Shown here: positions 20,966 through 34,600 of the stretch, piece after piece
How the letters are laid out: each line of letters begins with the position of its first letter
Numbering within the stretch: the first letter of the stretch is position 1
Source: [Phialemoniopsis] sp. UDSM-2020
Taxonomy: Eukaryota; Ascomycota; Sordariomycetes; Thyridiales; Thyridiaceae
Length of the DNA: 64,000 nt
Assembly (NCBI GenBank): GCA_018873225.1
Contig: JAEILZ010000002.1
Coordinates: 3,968,001-4,032,000 of the forward strand
Reading direction: 5' to 3'
The notes under the pieces: generated by a model
Told to the model about the DNA's origin: nothing
Databases searched by the model: none
The model's input: the letters and a program-made list of their open reading frames with translations, nothing else
Translations under genes and position numbers: made by a program

Positions 20966-23063
20966 TTGAGAATAAATGTGTATCTGAGTCTTGAATGTCA
21001 GCGCAAGGAGCCATATGATTAAGAGCGGGGAGGTGGCTGACTGTGTGTATACTTGCTCACGTTTGTCGCTCAGCCAATCTAGCTGCAGTGAGACTGGTTT
21101 GATACCCCAAGTTGTTTCCTTCCGTCCTGATTTCTTTGCAGTTCCTCCTTCACAAGCCAGGCTTGTGTAAATGGTCAGCAGCGATTCGGGGGCGTTTGCT
21201 AGCAGAGTGCTCGCGGGGCGCGCAAGTATTGCAAGAGGACAAGCGGTCCTGCTCTTTTGCCTGAAGGTAAGGCGTAGTAGAAGTTTCGAAGTGGTAAAAG
21301 AACAAATTCTCTTTATATTTGGCTATGCTAAGTACTCGACGGCTGATCCGTTCCGTGGTCAGTTCTTGCTCGTGGGATTCCTCTCCGTCTTAGGAAGACA
21401 CAAAGGAAGGGTCGGCAAAGAAGGGACCAAAAAGGGGGGTCTCTTTCTTTGGTGAAAGAGCGGTGGACTGGGAAGAGGCCAGGCCCCAGGAGAAGCACCA
21501 GGATTGTCAAAGAAATTTCAGAAAAGTTGAATCGACGGGTGGGTAGCCGGCAATGTTGCATGCGTAGTCGGTGGGTGTTATGTAGCAGGCTACTGTACGC
21601 TCGCTGTCGATCGGGTTTAGATCGATGAACAGGAGGGCCGGGGACGAGCAGAGCGAGCAACAGTACCGACTACTTACGTTTCCTGGTTGCAGTCAGGTCC
21701 TCCGAGATGACGGTGAGAGCCAGATCAGAAGAGGAGAACAGTACTACGAGGGAGAGAAAATAGCATGCGTCGTTGGAATGAAGTGAATCATGAAAAGCTC
21801 GCTATTCTGGAGGTCATGCATGGGTTTTATGTCTGGATGGGATGGATATCTGGCGCCGGTACGAACAGGCAGCTTGCAGAGTGGGGGAGAGGGAGGGGTA
21901 GCCAGTCTTTCAGGGGTCGCAGGTACCTGCCTAAGCCAAAGCTGCAGGCAAGGGGTTGTGTTGGGTTGGGTTACCTTGGCTTTGGGGAGGAGAGGAGAAC
22001 AGTTTGCCCTCAAAACCGCCACACCTGGGGAGATTGGGCATCGATGGGAAATGCATCCATGTGTTGGCAACTTTGCCGTAACCGATACCATCCCAGGTTC
22101 AGGGGTTCGAGTGGGATCCATGGATGATCTTTCGTGATTCACCCAGCAAATGAAGCACTCATCTTTCCCGTGAACCGGCGCATAACAACCGGCTGGCGAG
22201 CACAGCGTCTGTTCCACGACAATCTTGTGCGCTTGGGCTTGTGTGTATGTCAGTTCTTGTACGTCACCGTTCAAAGACGTGGGAGGAATTAATGAGGTTC
22301 AACGGATTTGCCAACCCCACGTAGCGCTGAAACGGCGCCCTAGTCCCTAGCCCGGCGCTGAATCTAGACCATTTGACGCCTCCATGTGACACTGTTTAGG
22401 GCCCTTTTTGACGGCTGAGCTGGTTACCCGCAACCTTCCAAGGTCGTCACAGGGTCGGCTTTCGACGGCCATTATCTCAGCATCGGCCACTGCATGCCTT
22501 ATTTGATTAATACTATCAAAGCTCGGGAGATCAGGGTCATGTCCGCAATAGGAGAAATGCATCTTGCTATGATCTTGCGTTAATGACACGGGCCTCAATA
22601 AAACTTAGTGACATCAATGCTCTTCAATGTTGCAGCTGGCACGATTAGATAAGGAATTTCTTATCGGGGCACCTCCACATGCAAAATAACTAGCCTCCAT
22701 GCAAAACGACCAGCGACCACGGCAGGCCCCGCGGCGAGACAGCGACGCCACACGAATGACGTCGACATCTGACCTCCAACAGGCTTCCAGCCTTTTCTTT
22801 CCACCACATCCTCTCTTCCACAGCAAAGCAGCAAGACACGAGCCACATTTCTAGCAAATTTTGATCTCTGTTCCTTGTTTGGGATAGAACTTTTCCTGTT
22901 CAAGGGTCCGAATAGATTGTTGCGCCACACCTGGTGCCGTCACTGCGACTTCTTGTTCGCCGTAATCTTGTCCAGCCCGACAACATTCATCCTTCCCAGA
23001 CCAGCTGCTGGCATCTTTCTCCTGCGACTCGACAGTAGTCAAGGAACGCAATAATCCATCAAC
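20966..23063. other. Divergent promoter region
   Basis: About 2.1 kb between the divergent Gln-rich gene and the small J-protein gene. It has open frames up to 176 codons (21744-22274 minus), but none has recognisable domains. No RNA gene or repeat seen. Confidence 0.55.
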
Positions 23064-24083
23064 ATGAGTGGACAACCCCCGAACTATTGTAAGTACTCCT
23101 GTCCACGCTGGCGGCGATCGAGCCACTTAGACCGAGTTCAGATGGCATCCTCGGGGTTGCGGACAATGCCTCTACACAACAGATTCGCGATGCATACAAA
23201 CGGTACGAAACCCCGGCATGGCCTCTCCTTTTCAACAGCATCATTCTGACATACTTTGCTTCAGTGCCGCGTTAAAAACCCACCCCGACCGGGTACCCGC
23301 CGAGTCTCCAGAACGGGCATCCCGCACACGCAAGTTCCAGCTGGTCAACGACGCCTATTACACCCTCTCCGACGACTCGAGGCGGCGTGAGTACGATGCC
23401 CAGCGCCGCTCGTTCCGGGGCCCCTCCGCGTCCTACTCGGACCCCTTCGCCGAAGCCGACGCCGCCAACGACTCCACCGGCGGTGGCGCCAGCCAGGGTG
23501 GTGCCGAGCCGAACACGTACTCGTGGGCCTGGAACTTCTTCACAGGCCGCGGCGCCGATGGCCAAGCGCGCCAACAGGCCGAGGAGCAGCAGTTCGGCGA
23601 CGTGTTCGAAGAGATGCTACGCGAGGAGGGCATGGCGGAGGAGGGGAACAATCAGCCCACAGGTAAGTTCTGGGGTGTTCTCGGCGGTGTCAGCGGCGGC
23701 GCCCTCGGCTTCATCGTCGCCAACGTCCCCGGCTTGCTGGCCGGCGCCGTGGCCGGCAACAGGCTCGGCGCCGTGCGAGATGCCAAGGGCAAGAGCGTCT
23801 ACGCCGTCTTCCAGGTAAGTGCCAGGGCTGGGATGGACGGGCCACCGAGTGTGGTCGCGTCGCCACTGGGTGCGAAACTGGCATGTTCTGTTTCTTCCCT
23901 CCTGCGGCACCAAGCTGGTGCGGGGAGATAGCTGCCGACAATGCTTGGACTGATCATCCATGCTCCTTACTGAAACGGTTTATGCTGACCATTGAATGTT
24001 TCCAGGAACTACCACAAGGCGACAGAGCGCGCCTGTTGAGCCAACTCGCCGCGAAAGTGTTCAGCCACGCCGTCGGGGTGTGA
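23064..24083 (+). CDS. Type III J-domain protein with Gly-rich membrane segment
   Basis: Four exons (23064-23088, 23142-23202, 23265-23814, 24006-24083) join into 237 codons. The J domain is at the very N-terminus: NYYGILGVADNASTQQIRDAYKR, then AALKTHPDR with HPD at residues 33-35, then FQLVNDAYYTLSDDSRRREYDA. It is followed by an acidic/Gly linker with a WNFFTG motif, then a Gly/Ala-rich hydrophobic stretch (about residues 150-190, GVLGGVSGGALGFIVANVPGLLAGAVAGNRLG) that could form one long or two short membrane spans, and a short amphipathic tail. J proteins recruit and activate Hsp70; there is no signal peptide, so the J domain is cytosolic. All three early junctions fall inside conserved J-domain residues, which makes the splice model firm. 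The last exon is less certain. Confidence 0.88.
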
Positions 24084-24621
24084 AGCTCAGCTTCGGCTTG
24101 AATTTGGGTTTAGGTTTGGGATTTTCAGCTGGAGCCAAGGGGTAAGACTAGGACTAGCTATTCGGGTGCACATGCTATGGGCTCTGTTGGAGTTTGGGAT
24201 CTTGGAGCAATTGGCCAAGCGCCAGCAGTTTATCAGCGTTTATTTTTCAACCGATTGTATGTAGAATAGCTCAATAATCAAAACGGACGGTTATAACGGC
24301 AATATGAGGGAGTGGCCGTAATGAATTGATCCATGAATGTAACTTAAACACTGAAGCAGCTGGGGAGGAGTTCGTCTGTAAGGCTGTTCCTCCGTGAAGG
24401 GTGATGGGCCAACAGTGGCGTGAATAGCACAGTGCCCCACACTTCAAAATGTCCCTACGCAACGGGTAGCCTGCCTTGCCTGACTGCCCCTCCACAGCTT
24501 CACTTCCTAAACAAAAACAGAGGTACACTCTTCTCTTCCTCCTCCTCTGCCTTTTGCAATTCTGGCATCAGCGCATTCCGAATCGATTCGCATTTCAGTA
24601 TCCCAGTCGCAGGTCGTCATA
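24084..24621. other. Intergenic region between tandem genes
   Basis: 540 bp containing the 3' end of the J-protein transcript and the promoter of the thioredoxin-PITH gene, with a pyrimidine-rich stretch about 24,510-24,560 typical of fungal start regions. Nothing else seen. Confidence 0.5.
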
Positions 24622-25781
24622 ATGTCGAAACCCTACGTTCTGGTCGAGTCGGCCTCCCAATTCAACTCATTACTAAAGTCCTCGAAGATTGTCGTGACAG
24701 ACTGTAGGTTCACTTCAACATTCACGAACGAGACTCCCACTCGGGTGACCTAGCCAAACGCGCCACACTGTACAACAGTCAGCTGCTTCGCGACACATGC
24801 TAATTCGTGTTGCCTGTTTCTAGTCTATGCGGACTGGTGCGGACCCTGCAAGCAGATCGCTCCTCTCTACGAGTCCTTGGCCAAGGCCCTCTCCCGCCCC
24901 AACGTGATTACCTTCACCAAGGTCGACACCGAGGCCCAACCAGAGCTCGCCAGTACCTACAGCATCACCGCTCTGCCTACATTCCTCGTATTCCGCGACG
25001 GCAAGGTTGCCAACCGCGTCCAGGGCGCCAATCCCCAAGAGCTCAAGTCCATTATTCAGCAGCTCCAGGTCGAAGCGGACAATGCCGGCAGCAGCTCCGC
25101 AGGTGGCTCGGGAGGCGGCGGTAGCTGGCGGGGAGCCGAACTGCCGCGCAACTATCGGGACATCACAGACCAGATTGAGATCCCGCGATGCGAGCTGCTA
25201 AATGTCGACTCTGATACCGGGGGCGTGCGGGTGCTGTTCTCGGGCGACAAGCCGAGTGCGTTGAGCGGTGGCAAGAGCAAGGACAAGGACTGGGTTGAGA
25301 GCGACACGGATGAGCAGCTTATGCTTTTCATGCCCTTCCAGTCCATGATCAAGCTCCATACTCTCCAGGTTGGTATTATGTGTTTCAACTACATGATGGT
25401 TACGATTGAACTAACGTATTGGCCGCGCAGATCACATCACTTCCTCCCACCGACGGAGACGACGACGAGACGCCCATGCGACCGCGGCACATCAAGCTCT
25501 ACAGCAACAAGCCCCACAACCTGGGCTTCGACGAGGCTGAAGACACTGCCGCGACGCAAGACATCGAGCTGTCGGAGGACGACTGGAACAAGGACGGTAC
25601 GGCCAACATAGCCCTGCGCTTCGTCAAGTTCCAAAACATCAACAGTCTTGTCATCTTCGTCGTGTCCGGCGACGGCGACTCGGAGAAGGTGCGCATCGAC
25701 AGGCTGCGGGTCATTGGCGACGCCGGCGAGAAGCGCGAGATGGGCAAGCTGGAGAAGATTGGCGACGAACCCGGCGAGTAG
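24622..25781 (+). CDS. txl1: Thioredoxin-PITH domain protein (Txl1/TXNL1-like)
   Basis: Three exons (24622-24703, 24824-25368, 25431-25781) give 325 residues. Residues 1-110 are a thioredoxin fold: the active site WCGPC has its cysteines at 33 and 36, the cis-Pro motif is in ITALPTFLVFRDG, and VDTEAQPELA lies between. A Ser/Gly linker follows (SSSAGGSGGGGSW). The PITH domain covers about 130-300 (LNVDSDTGGVR...DEQLMLFMPFQSMIKLHTLQI...RPRHIKLYSNKPHNLGFDEAED...VKFQNINSLVIFV). Human TXNL1 and fission yeast Txl1 have this architecture and bind the 26S proteasome through PITH, acting as proteasome-linked reductases in cytosol and nucleus. All features expected of the family are present and full length. 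Confidence 0.95.
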
Positions 25782-28700
25782 GCATAGGCCGGCATGGAAC
25801 ATGAAGAACACAGAGATGAGAGAGAGCCGCAGTAGCCTATCGGCCGCGGCGGCTGGGTCAATATTTGGGTGGCAATGGGACCATACTCGATCCTTGTTAT
25901 AGATGGCGGGCGGCGTTCTAGAACACGAAGAATTGGAACTGCGAGGGAGTGGAAACGAGGGCAGATGCGAGTGGCTGGGTTGGTATCAACCGAGAGCAGG
26001 TGTTATAGACGAATCCTTTTAGCGTTGGTAAACGTACCTAAGTAGGTAGATATTGAGCTCTACGACGACACGCATGGCATGCCTATTGCATGGCCATCTT
26101 TGGGAGAACCTCGTTGCTCGCCGTCTTCACATGTCTTCCTCACCGTCATCACAATGACCGCGACACGGGTCTGACCGCGGCTTGCGTAAGCTCCTCTCAA
26201 GTTCACCGGATATGGTTCCAGTTGGTGGGAAATATTACGATCTGGCCTATTACATGTCGATGGGATTGGGGTATCGTCCTCCGGAGCCGCTTTGGGGAAA
26301 AGCTGAGAACGCCCATCCTTAGGTCCTCCAGCTCTTCACGCCTGACCCCCAACCTCGCCGGGTAGCAAAAACCTGGCGCTTGGGTAATATTAATAGATCT
26401 CGACGAGTTTAACGTTGCGGCATATGCGCAATTTGCTTTTAATTTATGAAAATGATAACGTCAAGGTCGAGTGTGGTTGCGACGGCCTGGCTGGGCTGGT
26501 CAAGGAGGGCACCCTCGCGCGGCGCACACCACCACCATCTTTCACTGCAGGCAGGTCGCAAGTCTTCTCTTGACGCTGCGATATCCAGCAGGTTTATCTG
26601 ATGGCTGAGGTCACGACACGTCTCTCTATGGTCCGCGATAAGCTGGTACACGAATGATCATCTGTTTGGATGGAGATGATGTGCGAACCGGACAAGGGAG
26701 GTGGAAACACTCGGTGTCCGGGAAAGCGAGAGCTTGATATGCGTCGGATCAGCACCGGGCAAAGGCACAGCAGACCCAAGCCTTGCGCGAAGGTATCAAT
26801 GACCGCCAAACGGTGATCCACGAGAGCATGACAGCATAACGTACGCTTACGAATCACAGAACCAAGTTGGACGTTGAATCGTTCAAACATCTACGCGATC
26901 CTGATCCACGTACCACGATGAATGCAACTCTGGGCAAAACGAGCACCTCGACTAGCAGCAGATCGTGTACTTCAGGAGCCAGTCAAACAGTCCCCTTTGC
27001 AACACATCATGTTCATGACCATGCATGCCCTCGCAGCAGTAGAGGGGGCAGCAAGTAGGATATGTCCGACCTCCTCACCTCCACCTCGTCAGTGCCGGAA
27101 GAAGCAACTGACGACAAAGTGGTTGGGATTTTTATCGGAGGGAGGGCCGGCCTGCAATTTTGATTCATCTGTGGCACAACTGACGCTACGATTGATAATC
27201 CACGGGAAGAGAGAATTCGAGCAACACGGGTAATGTTTTGATGTCATGCCAGCCGCACGAGGAAAAAAAGAAGGGAAAAGAGGGATCGAAAATTGGGCGA
27301 AAGCTAGAAAATTTTAATATCGACAGCGGTTGGCAGCGGGTGGGGCCGGTCTGCTTAGTCACTCATCTTGAGGTTGGCGGTTCAAGAATTGGCTGGTGGC
27401 ACCTGCCATCTTGGCGCAGACAGGATTCATGACAGCTGGGGAAGGCAGGCGCAAAGAAGCAAAGAGACCGAAATTACAGGGAAGAATCAAAATACTAGGC
27501 TGGCAGATATTGCTGATAATTTCCAGTCTGATATTATTCCCTAGGACCACACAAACTTCCCAGGTTCTGGATAAAGACAAAACACATGGCATGTTTGATT
27601 TGATGCAACTTGAGCGTCGATTGATCCTGGTTTCTCCATTCCCATGCAATATTTCAATCTACGCTTCAATGCGACAAGAGAAGGTCCTGCGCCTCATTTC
27701 TCTGCCCTCTGAGCCGCCTCCCTACTTGGGCATGGCATGGCATGGCGAATGGATACTCTGCTGCTTCTCCATCGTCATCTTGGATATTATCTGCTTCTGT
27801 CAAAATCGCCTTCTCCCCGACCCCCTGTTCCCCACCAGATCATCAGTGCGTCTGCATATCGTTCAGTGTCATGTCTCGTCTCGTCCTCCCTGCAGCGGTG
27901 CCATGCAACCTCTGGGCGCGAGCATCCAGACTCTGCAACGAACAGTGAGTGCTCTGACCAGTTCATCCTACTCAACGTGAAGAGGCAGAATACCCAAACT
28001 GCGGAACCCACACCACCTCTGTCGGAGCGCCTTCCGGATTCGATGTGCGCCGATGCGTTCCAGATGACCACCGCGCAAGCTCAGGGCTCGCGACGGCCCA
28101 CGGCTCACGGCATCACACGCACGATCAGACGCACGCGCTGTACATCCTCGTGAGACCCTCGCAGCATGACGAGTCACGGAACAGCTTGGGCACAGCTCGT
28201 TTTAAGATTTCCCTCTCTCTGCTAAGACTGCCCCCTCTACTAGTCAGCATGTGGTAATCGGCCACTGTTCATGTTCATGTCGGTGTCGAAGTCGATGCCG
28301 GCCTCGGTGTCCCACAATGCCCGGCGCCCTTCATTTTCGACCCTCCGTCACCTGCTGCCCGGGTTGGCTGTACGTACTCTCAGTAATAGGATGCCCTACG
28401 TGAAGAGGTCCTTGGGGGATCGACAGCCTCTGGCTTGGGAATCCTTCAGCATCGGCATTGTCAGACACCCGGCAATGGTAGATCTACGTGTCCGTGCATG
28501 TTTCCACGCACTCTGTCAATTAATCAACGAGCTGACCTTCCGAGGCTGTGAGCTTTGATTTGACGACCCTGCACCAAAACACCCTACGTTTTGATTTTAA
28601 CGCACATCATGATTTACCCCACGACGAGCCAGCCTCATCTCACCCGACCCAACTCTCGCAGCCCTCGGAACGGATGCAAGCGTTCGCATCTCTGCCCAGC

Positions 28701-30605
28701 CGCCCCTGTCCACCTGCTGCCAGCCCGCAAGTGCTTGCTTGCTCTCTGGTAGCACCTAGCTCTCATCACATCTCCGTTATGGATGATTTCATAGGACGCG
28801 GGCCGCATGCTCAAGACGTAGGACCAGAAAGGGACTGCGCTCTGCTGTGCCGTGGACTCCTCTCGCCCCCTGCTCTGCCAATGAAGTCTCTGGCGCATTG
28901 CGTTTTCGATAGCGCATCCTCTGTCACTCGGCTACCTGTTCAGCTCAGTCTGCATCCGAACGCCCCTCAGACAGTTCGCTTCTCCAGAACATCTGCTCGC
29001 TTGCCGGCTGAGCTAGCTACTTACGCTCTGTTCGCACCCATACTCGCCGTCAACTAGGGCTCAAACAACCCTCAGCTCTGGCAGTGTTCATGACCCTACC
29101 CTACCTTGCCTCCATTCTTTGGTTCCGAACCAACCCTGTTCTGGGCAAATACTTCATTTTAACCCCTCTCAGGGCAGGGACCCCCACCAACCTCGGTGCT
29201 CCTGTCCGCCAAAACTGCGACGCTACGTCGACAGTCGGCTGCTCTCCAACCCAGATCGGTAAGCCTAGGGCCTCGTGAATGGGATCACTGCAGCAATAAA
29301 ACGTGGCCCTATATACTAAAAATATACCTCGAATCCCTGAGGACGCACCACCCACCACCGCCCTTCTGGTTGCTGGTACGCTTCGTGTCCCGACGAATCT
29401 TTGGCCCCGGTCTATCTCGCTCACGAGCCATGTCGATTCCGGGCATACTTGCTCATGGGTTCCCGAACTGATGGCGCCAGCTAAGCAGTTGCCCTTTCAA
29501 GGGATCATAATTCCAGGCACTCTGGCGAAATGAGCAGGCCACGGGCAGCTAACCAGTCTGAGCAAGCAAACCCGATCACCAGTGACCCGATCTGCTTTTC
29601 GCAGTGACTTCTGCCGTCCGCTCTGGGGTCCTCCGCTCTGACCCTGGAGTATCAGCCGGTGCCGCCCTGCTGTTTGCTGTTTCCCTTTGAGGAAGGTTTC
29701 GTTCTTCACCTGTCAACGGGCGAAACAGCAAAGCCCTGCGCTTTGCTAACCCCCCTCGTCACCTGCGTTCCGGCTGTCTCCCGGGAGCTTAGACTAGCAT
29801 CTGCCCAGTGGTACGTTGCTTTACTCCTGACGCGGCGTTCGTGTCAAGTGATTAGAAGCTGGATCTCTCATCAGCATAACCCAAAACCCAGGGCATGCCC
29901 TTTTTCCCGGGAAATTTTGTCATGGGGTTTCTCTTTCCCGTTTTTCTGCTTTGACTCTCATTTCGGTTTCTGCCATGTGTTATTGAGCTAGAACATTAGT
30001 TAATCTTGACAGCACGGTGGTTCGTGCCTGTTACCTTTTTAATCTTTTAGCTGTCAAGCTCTCGAGCTCTCCCAATTGCTTGATAAGCTTTCCTCTTAGA
30101 CCTCTCCGTTCTCTTCTACTGTGTTCTGATTGACGCCAATCACCTACGACCTGCTGCTGAAAGTCTTCAAAGGGCACTCCCAGGTTGAAAGAAACCGCCA
30201 GCTAAGCTACCGGCTGAGCTCCCCACTCCCGAGACTGCGAGTGGCTTCTTGTGTCAAGTCGATCTCTTCTACATTAGTTGCGCCTTGCCACTGCTCGTTC
30301 GATATCACCGCGTCTTATAGCAGTCAGCCTCCTAGAAGAGCGGTGTACAGTTGCCGACCCTTAGTTGCTTGGTATAAGTGGTGGAGCATCTTGACGTGGC
30401 CTTCGAGGAGGGAGGTTGGGCGGGTATCTCCAGGATCGAAGGGATCGTACCAGCCCTCTGGCACCCCCAGATCCAGCCCGAAGCTACACCACTCTGCGAG
30501 TCGACCCGCGGCGAAGGCTCTGTCTATATCACCAAGGCTAGTGACGGCCTCGAAGACAGCATGCAGCACTACCGTGGTCACCACTCTCAACCTACTGCAC
30601 CCAAC
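25782..30605. other. Long gene-poor tract
   Basis: About 4.8 kb without a gene I can support, the longest such stretch here. Open frames reach about 190 codons (27396-27980 plus; 28548-29057 plus) but are low-quality: no domain, many Ser/Pro/Cys, overlapping frames of similar length, and no splice-consistent extension. The last kilobase (from about 29.6 kb) is pyrimidine-rich and may be promoter or leader of the 2EXR gene. A small tandem of GGCAT-like units occurs at 27,729-27,748. No transposon ends, tRNA or array found. It may hold non-coding transcripts. Confidence 0.5.
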
Positions 30606-31640
30606 ATGTCTGGACACTTTCGAAATTTCTCATCCTTACCGGCCGAGATACGGTCAATGATATGGGAATACTCCCTCCCAGAGCCCCGAGTCTACGAAGT
30701 GTTGGACGCACCCAGCGCCAAGCAGAAGACGCCGGCTCAAAAAGGCTTGATGTTTGCCAATGTCCACACCGAACCACCGCCAGCTATCGCCGCGGTCTGC
30801 CGCGAGTCGCGATACTATGTACTCCGCGATTACAAACCCCTGACGCTCGGCGGGACGACCAAGTTCGTGGACCTCTCGCGGGATATCCTGCTCCTAGAGC
30901 CATACCTCCTGGTCAAGCGCCTCCACCGCACACTACACTTCATGAGCCAAATCCCACTCATTCGAGACAATATCAACAGGCTGGCCCTCGGCACCTCGTA
31001 CGGCGTTTACACGGGGATATGTCACCCAGTACTCAGCTGGAAGGTGTCCAAGAACAACATGGGAAAGCTCCTACTGGCACTGGCCGACTTTCCCAAGCTC
31101 AAGACTTTGATATTCGTCGTGCATCAGGAGTTCCAATTCGACTTTGACTTTCGCTGCGCACCGCCACCTGCCTTATTACCGCAGCTTCCGCAAATACCAC
31201 CCCCGCCAGGATCGATCGCAGCTGCGACCGCTGCGGCGAGCCTCAATACCTCATTGCAGCCGCGTTATGAGCCTCGGCCGCAGCTGGTTCACCAGGCCTA
31301 TAGGTTCAAGTTCGACATAGAAGCGAACATCAACTACCGGCCACTGCGCCGACCGCACCTCAACGAGCTTCTCTACTACCCGCTCGACGTGGACGAAGAT
31401 AAAGAGGACGACAAGGACCTTTGGGACATGTCACTCGAGGCCGAGGACGAGGAGGGGTGGTACGATCCCTGGCCGACAAACGATGACTGGAGGAGGTTCA
31501 AGAGGCGATTCCAGAGGGCGATACTGGTGGCGCTGGAGATGGGGTTCGTCGACAAAAGCGTGGTTGGCAGGGACCGCCTTCCGGGAATTAAAGGGGCTAG
31601 CCTACTCTGGAGGTACGGGAGGGGCGGGGAGGGGCCTTGA
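30606..31640 (+). CDS. 2EXR domain protein
   Basis: A single exon of 344 codons beginning MSGHFRNFSSLP. The N-terminus is the fungal 2EXR motif: F-x-x-F-x-x-LPAEIRSMIWEYSLPEPRVYEV. The paired E-x-R-like turns are the E-I-R of LPAEIR and, further on, A-x-x-C-R-E-S-R in PPAIAAVCRESRYYVL. A central region (residues 90-190) alternates hydrophobic and charged segments; a Pro/Ala-rich linker and a strongly acidic tail follow (DVDEDKEDDKDLWD, EAEDEEGWYDPW). 2EXR proteins are abundant in Pezizomycotina and resemble F-box proteins in their first helices, but their biochemical role is not established. The same frame is open upstream to about 30,378 without another ATG, so the chosen start is the first one available. 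Confidence 0.88.
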   Translation: MSGHFRNFSSLPAEIRSMIWEYSLPEPRVYEVLDAPSAKQKTPAQKGLMFANVHTEPPPAIAAVCRESRYYVLRDYKPLTLGGTTKFVDLSRDILLLEPYLLVKRLHRTLHFMSQIPLIRDNINRLALGTSYGVYTGICHPVLSWKVSKNNMGKLLLALADFPKLKTLIFVVHQEFQFDFDFRCAPPPALLPQLPQIPPPPGSIAAATAAASLNTSLQPRYEPRPQLVHQAYRFKFDIEANINYRPLRRPHLNELLYYPLDVDEDKEDDKDLWDMSLEAEDEEGWYDPWPTNDDWRRFKRRFQRAILVALEMGFVDKSVVGRDRLPGIKGASLLWRYGRGGEGP

Positions 31641-34600
31641 AGTTGGCGGCGGCACGGAAATGAGAGATTACTGTACGAAACCCACCAGCCGCAAGGTTGG
31701 GGATTATGTTGAAAGAGTGAGTGCTTCCCTGGTTGAGCCTCACGGGCGCGGGCTGGGGAGATGGCCGATCAACTCAACCTCGCTGGGGAATAATTACCGG
31801 GCGGTTGGCATAGGGGGTGGCCTGGTTGTTCTCATGGCGGACTGGGATGGTACATGCTATGTGCCGGGCTTTGTCTGGGGGCGGCTCCGCGAGCGATGCG
31901 GCTAAAATGGCCAGATTCATGCGCCTGCTGAGGAGGCGGCTGGAGGAGGCCCAGTCCTGCCACTGTCACAGCCACGGGCCCCTTCAGTGGTACAAAGTGT
32001 TGGGAGGCTTATCGGGTGAGCAGCGCAGGTGACATTGAGGCCCAGGTTTGAAGGCAGGATGCACACTCATGGGCTAGTTTGCCATGGTGGAAAGAAAATG
32101 GGAAAGAGGTCGGGATACCGCTGCACGAGGCAGATCTGGGCGCATGATTGTTTCTGGGGACTCTTCTAGATGATACCAAGGACAAACGAGAATTATGAGG
32201 TAATGCCATTGATGATTTCATGATGACCTTCCTAACACGGAGCCTTCAGTCATTGTTAATCGTTGTGCCTGTGCTTGTGTGATGTCCCCTTTACCAGAGG
32301 TCTTCGTTGTGCCGCGTTTGGATGTGGTGACGCTATGAATGACGTGCAAATCGCAGTGGGAGTCACTAAAGGGGGGAACTGTGCTTTCCCGTTGGATATC
32401 TGGGGATTGATTCCTTGGTATTTGCGGATGACAGTGATGTACGGTGACCATCACGGTCCGTCCCGGCCGGTCACGGACTGGCTCTGACGTGGACCGACTC
32501 ATCACCGCTTCTGAGCTTACACAATGCGCGCTGCCAACGGGTATCGTATTGTGCGCGAACCCGGCGGACGGGGTCACTGTTGAACAAATTACCATATTCG
32601 AATGCATCACTCCCGTCTGGGCGGTCGTCATGATCGCGCGCTGTCCGTCGGGAAACTGCTCATTTTTTGCTGGTGCCATGCCTTTGATGGCTACGTGCTT
32701 GCGCATCCAGTCGGCATCCTTTCGCTGTTCAGAACAATGCAACACATGGCATTTTTACGGTGAGAATGCACTTTCCGATCAGCTGACGTGCTATTTCGTG
32801 TGGAACGATGAACATCCATCCATCCATGGATGGAAGGCCGGGGGGGCACTACACTGCAGAGGACGAACGATGTCGGGCGTCAGCTGGTTCGGACCCTACA
32901 CGCATGCATACCGAAAGTTCCAGGGCTGCCGTCTTTTTCGGTCGGGGATTAATTCACTGGCACTGGGCAAGTATGGTAGCAAAGGCGATTGAGGCAGCAG
33001 AGTGACGATGCTGTGCATGCTCTCTGGCGGCGGGACCTTGCATGGGTCTGGGCTCTGGAGGTGTCGGTTTCCCCCCTGGTCGGCGGTGATGTCAGCAGCG
33101 AGGGTGCTGGCAGCGTATCTAGCTTTGAGGGCAATTAAGTGTACACGATTACCGCTTTGGGGAGGACCAGCGAGACAATCTGCGCAGGGGTGGCTTGTTC
33201 GGTATCACCAGAACCGCAATGAATATCTTTGAGCGATAGCTATTACTCCATGTAGAAGTTGGGGGTGAGAGGAGGAGGACCCTGACTATTTTCGTTTGGG
33301 AATTGATCGGACTGGTTGCTGGAATCAGATAAAGCAGACACATCACATCACTATGTGTAGTGCGGGCGGGTTTGTGGGCGATCCCTTGATCCAGTCGGTC
33401 TGGCCGTCGCCTGGCCGGCAGTATCCGCAGACCCCGGGCGTGCCGAGCCTTTCAGAGGCTGTTTTAGGGCGTTTTAGCTGGGGGCCTCCCAGCATGAGCC
33501 CCGATTTATTACGTTTTGGGGTGCCGGTTCCCGTCACAGGCGGCGTGTCGCAAGATGGGTTGTCTGAAACCCCACGAACGGCGACGACCTTTAGCATTTG
33601 TCACAGGAGATAGATAGAGTATCAATTCATTGATGTCAACGTGCTCTTTGTGTCTTGTCCGCTGCAGAGATTGATGCCCAGCAGCTCTCACGCCTGCGAC
33701 AGCGATGACCACCCCCTCACAAGGATAACGCAGGCGACAGGCTGATGCAGGGTCCTGACTCTGCGGCTCCCTTGTGATTTGACCGCCTTTTCACGCCCAG
33801 CTGCGATCCCCATCTTTTGACCAAATCACAACCCACATTTTCGGGGCCTGGGATATATGATCTCATGCTGCATTGCAGTCGTACCCGCTGCCCGCCGCCC
33901 GCTGCCAGCTTGCCTTCAGCGATCACAAGCAAAGGACGAACGAGCAGGTCCCCGGTTTCTTCCCCCACGATTTTGTACCCTCCTTTTCGTGCTCTCTCGC
34001 GGATTGGATTGGACGACCGTTTGGATTGCTTGCTTTACATTGGATACTACAAGTTGGAGTAAAAAAACCAGACCGGCGGTGGCGACACAAACGCAACACA
34101 CACAAGCTGGACCCTCCTGCGAGCAAAGCCACAACCGAACCGACCAAGCACATACCGGAGGCCAACCAGAGAAGTCAGCCACTCTTGTGAAGCCTTTGTT
34201 CTTAGCTATTCCGCGTGCAAGAGGCAACGTTGAAAGAGAGGCGAGACAGGGCCAAGAGGCGCTGATACCACTGCCGCCGCACCTGATCGACAAGTCGAGT
34301 GATCGTCCTTCTTAAAGCTGCGACCGCTCCCGCGCGCGCTCTCCATAACATCCCACCACACACACATGCACACCCCCATGACTGATCGCATGATCTGGAC
34401 CAGTGACAGCCGCCCATAGACGACCAGATTTTTACTCGCAGGCGAACCTCTTGATCAGCTTCAATAGCTTTTTCTACTCCCCACGTTTTCTCACTCTTGC
34501 ATCTTTGCATCCTGCATCTCTTCTCTTCGCCCCATTTGGGCTCCTTCGTTGCATTGCTTCTTGAACTTGATGAATTAGACACCGCTGACGGAGCGCACTC

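Noticed and set aside
22095..22130. GGTTCGAGTGGGATCC as a tRNA B-box
   Set aside because: No matching A-box, acceptor stem or anticodon arm at tRNA spacing.
27396..27980. 194-codon plus-strand frame in the gene-poor tract
   Set aside because: Composition changes along its length, several overlapping frames are of similar size, and no family features appear.
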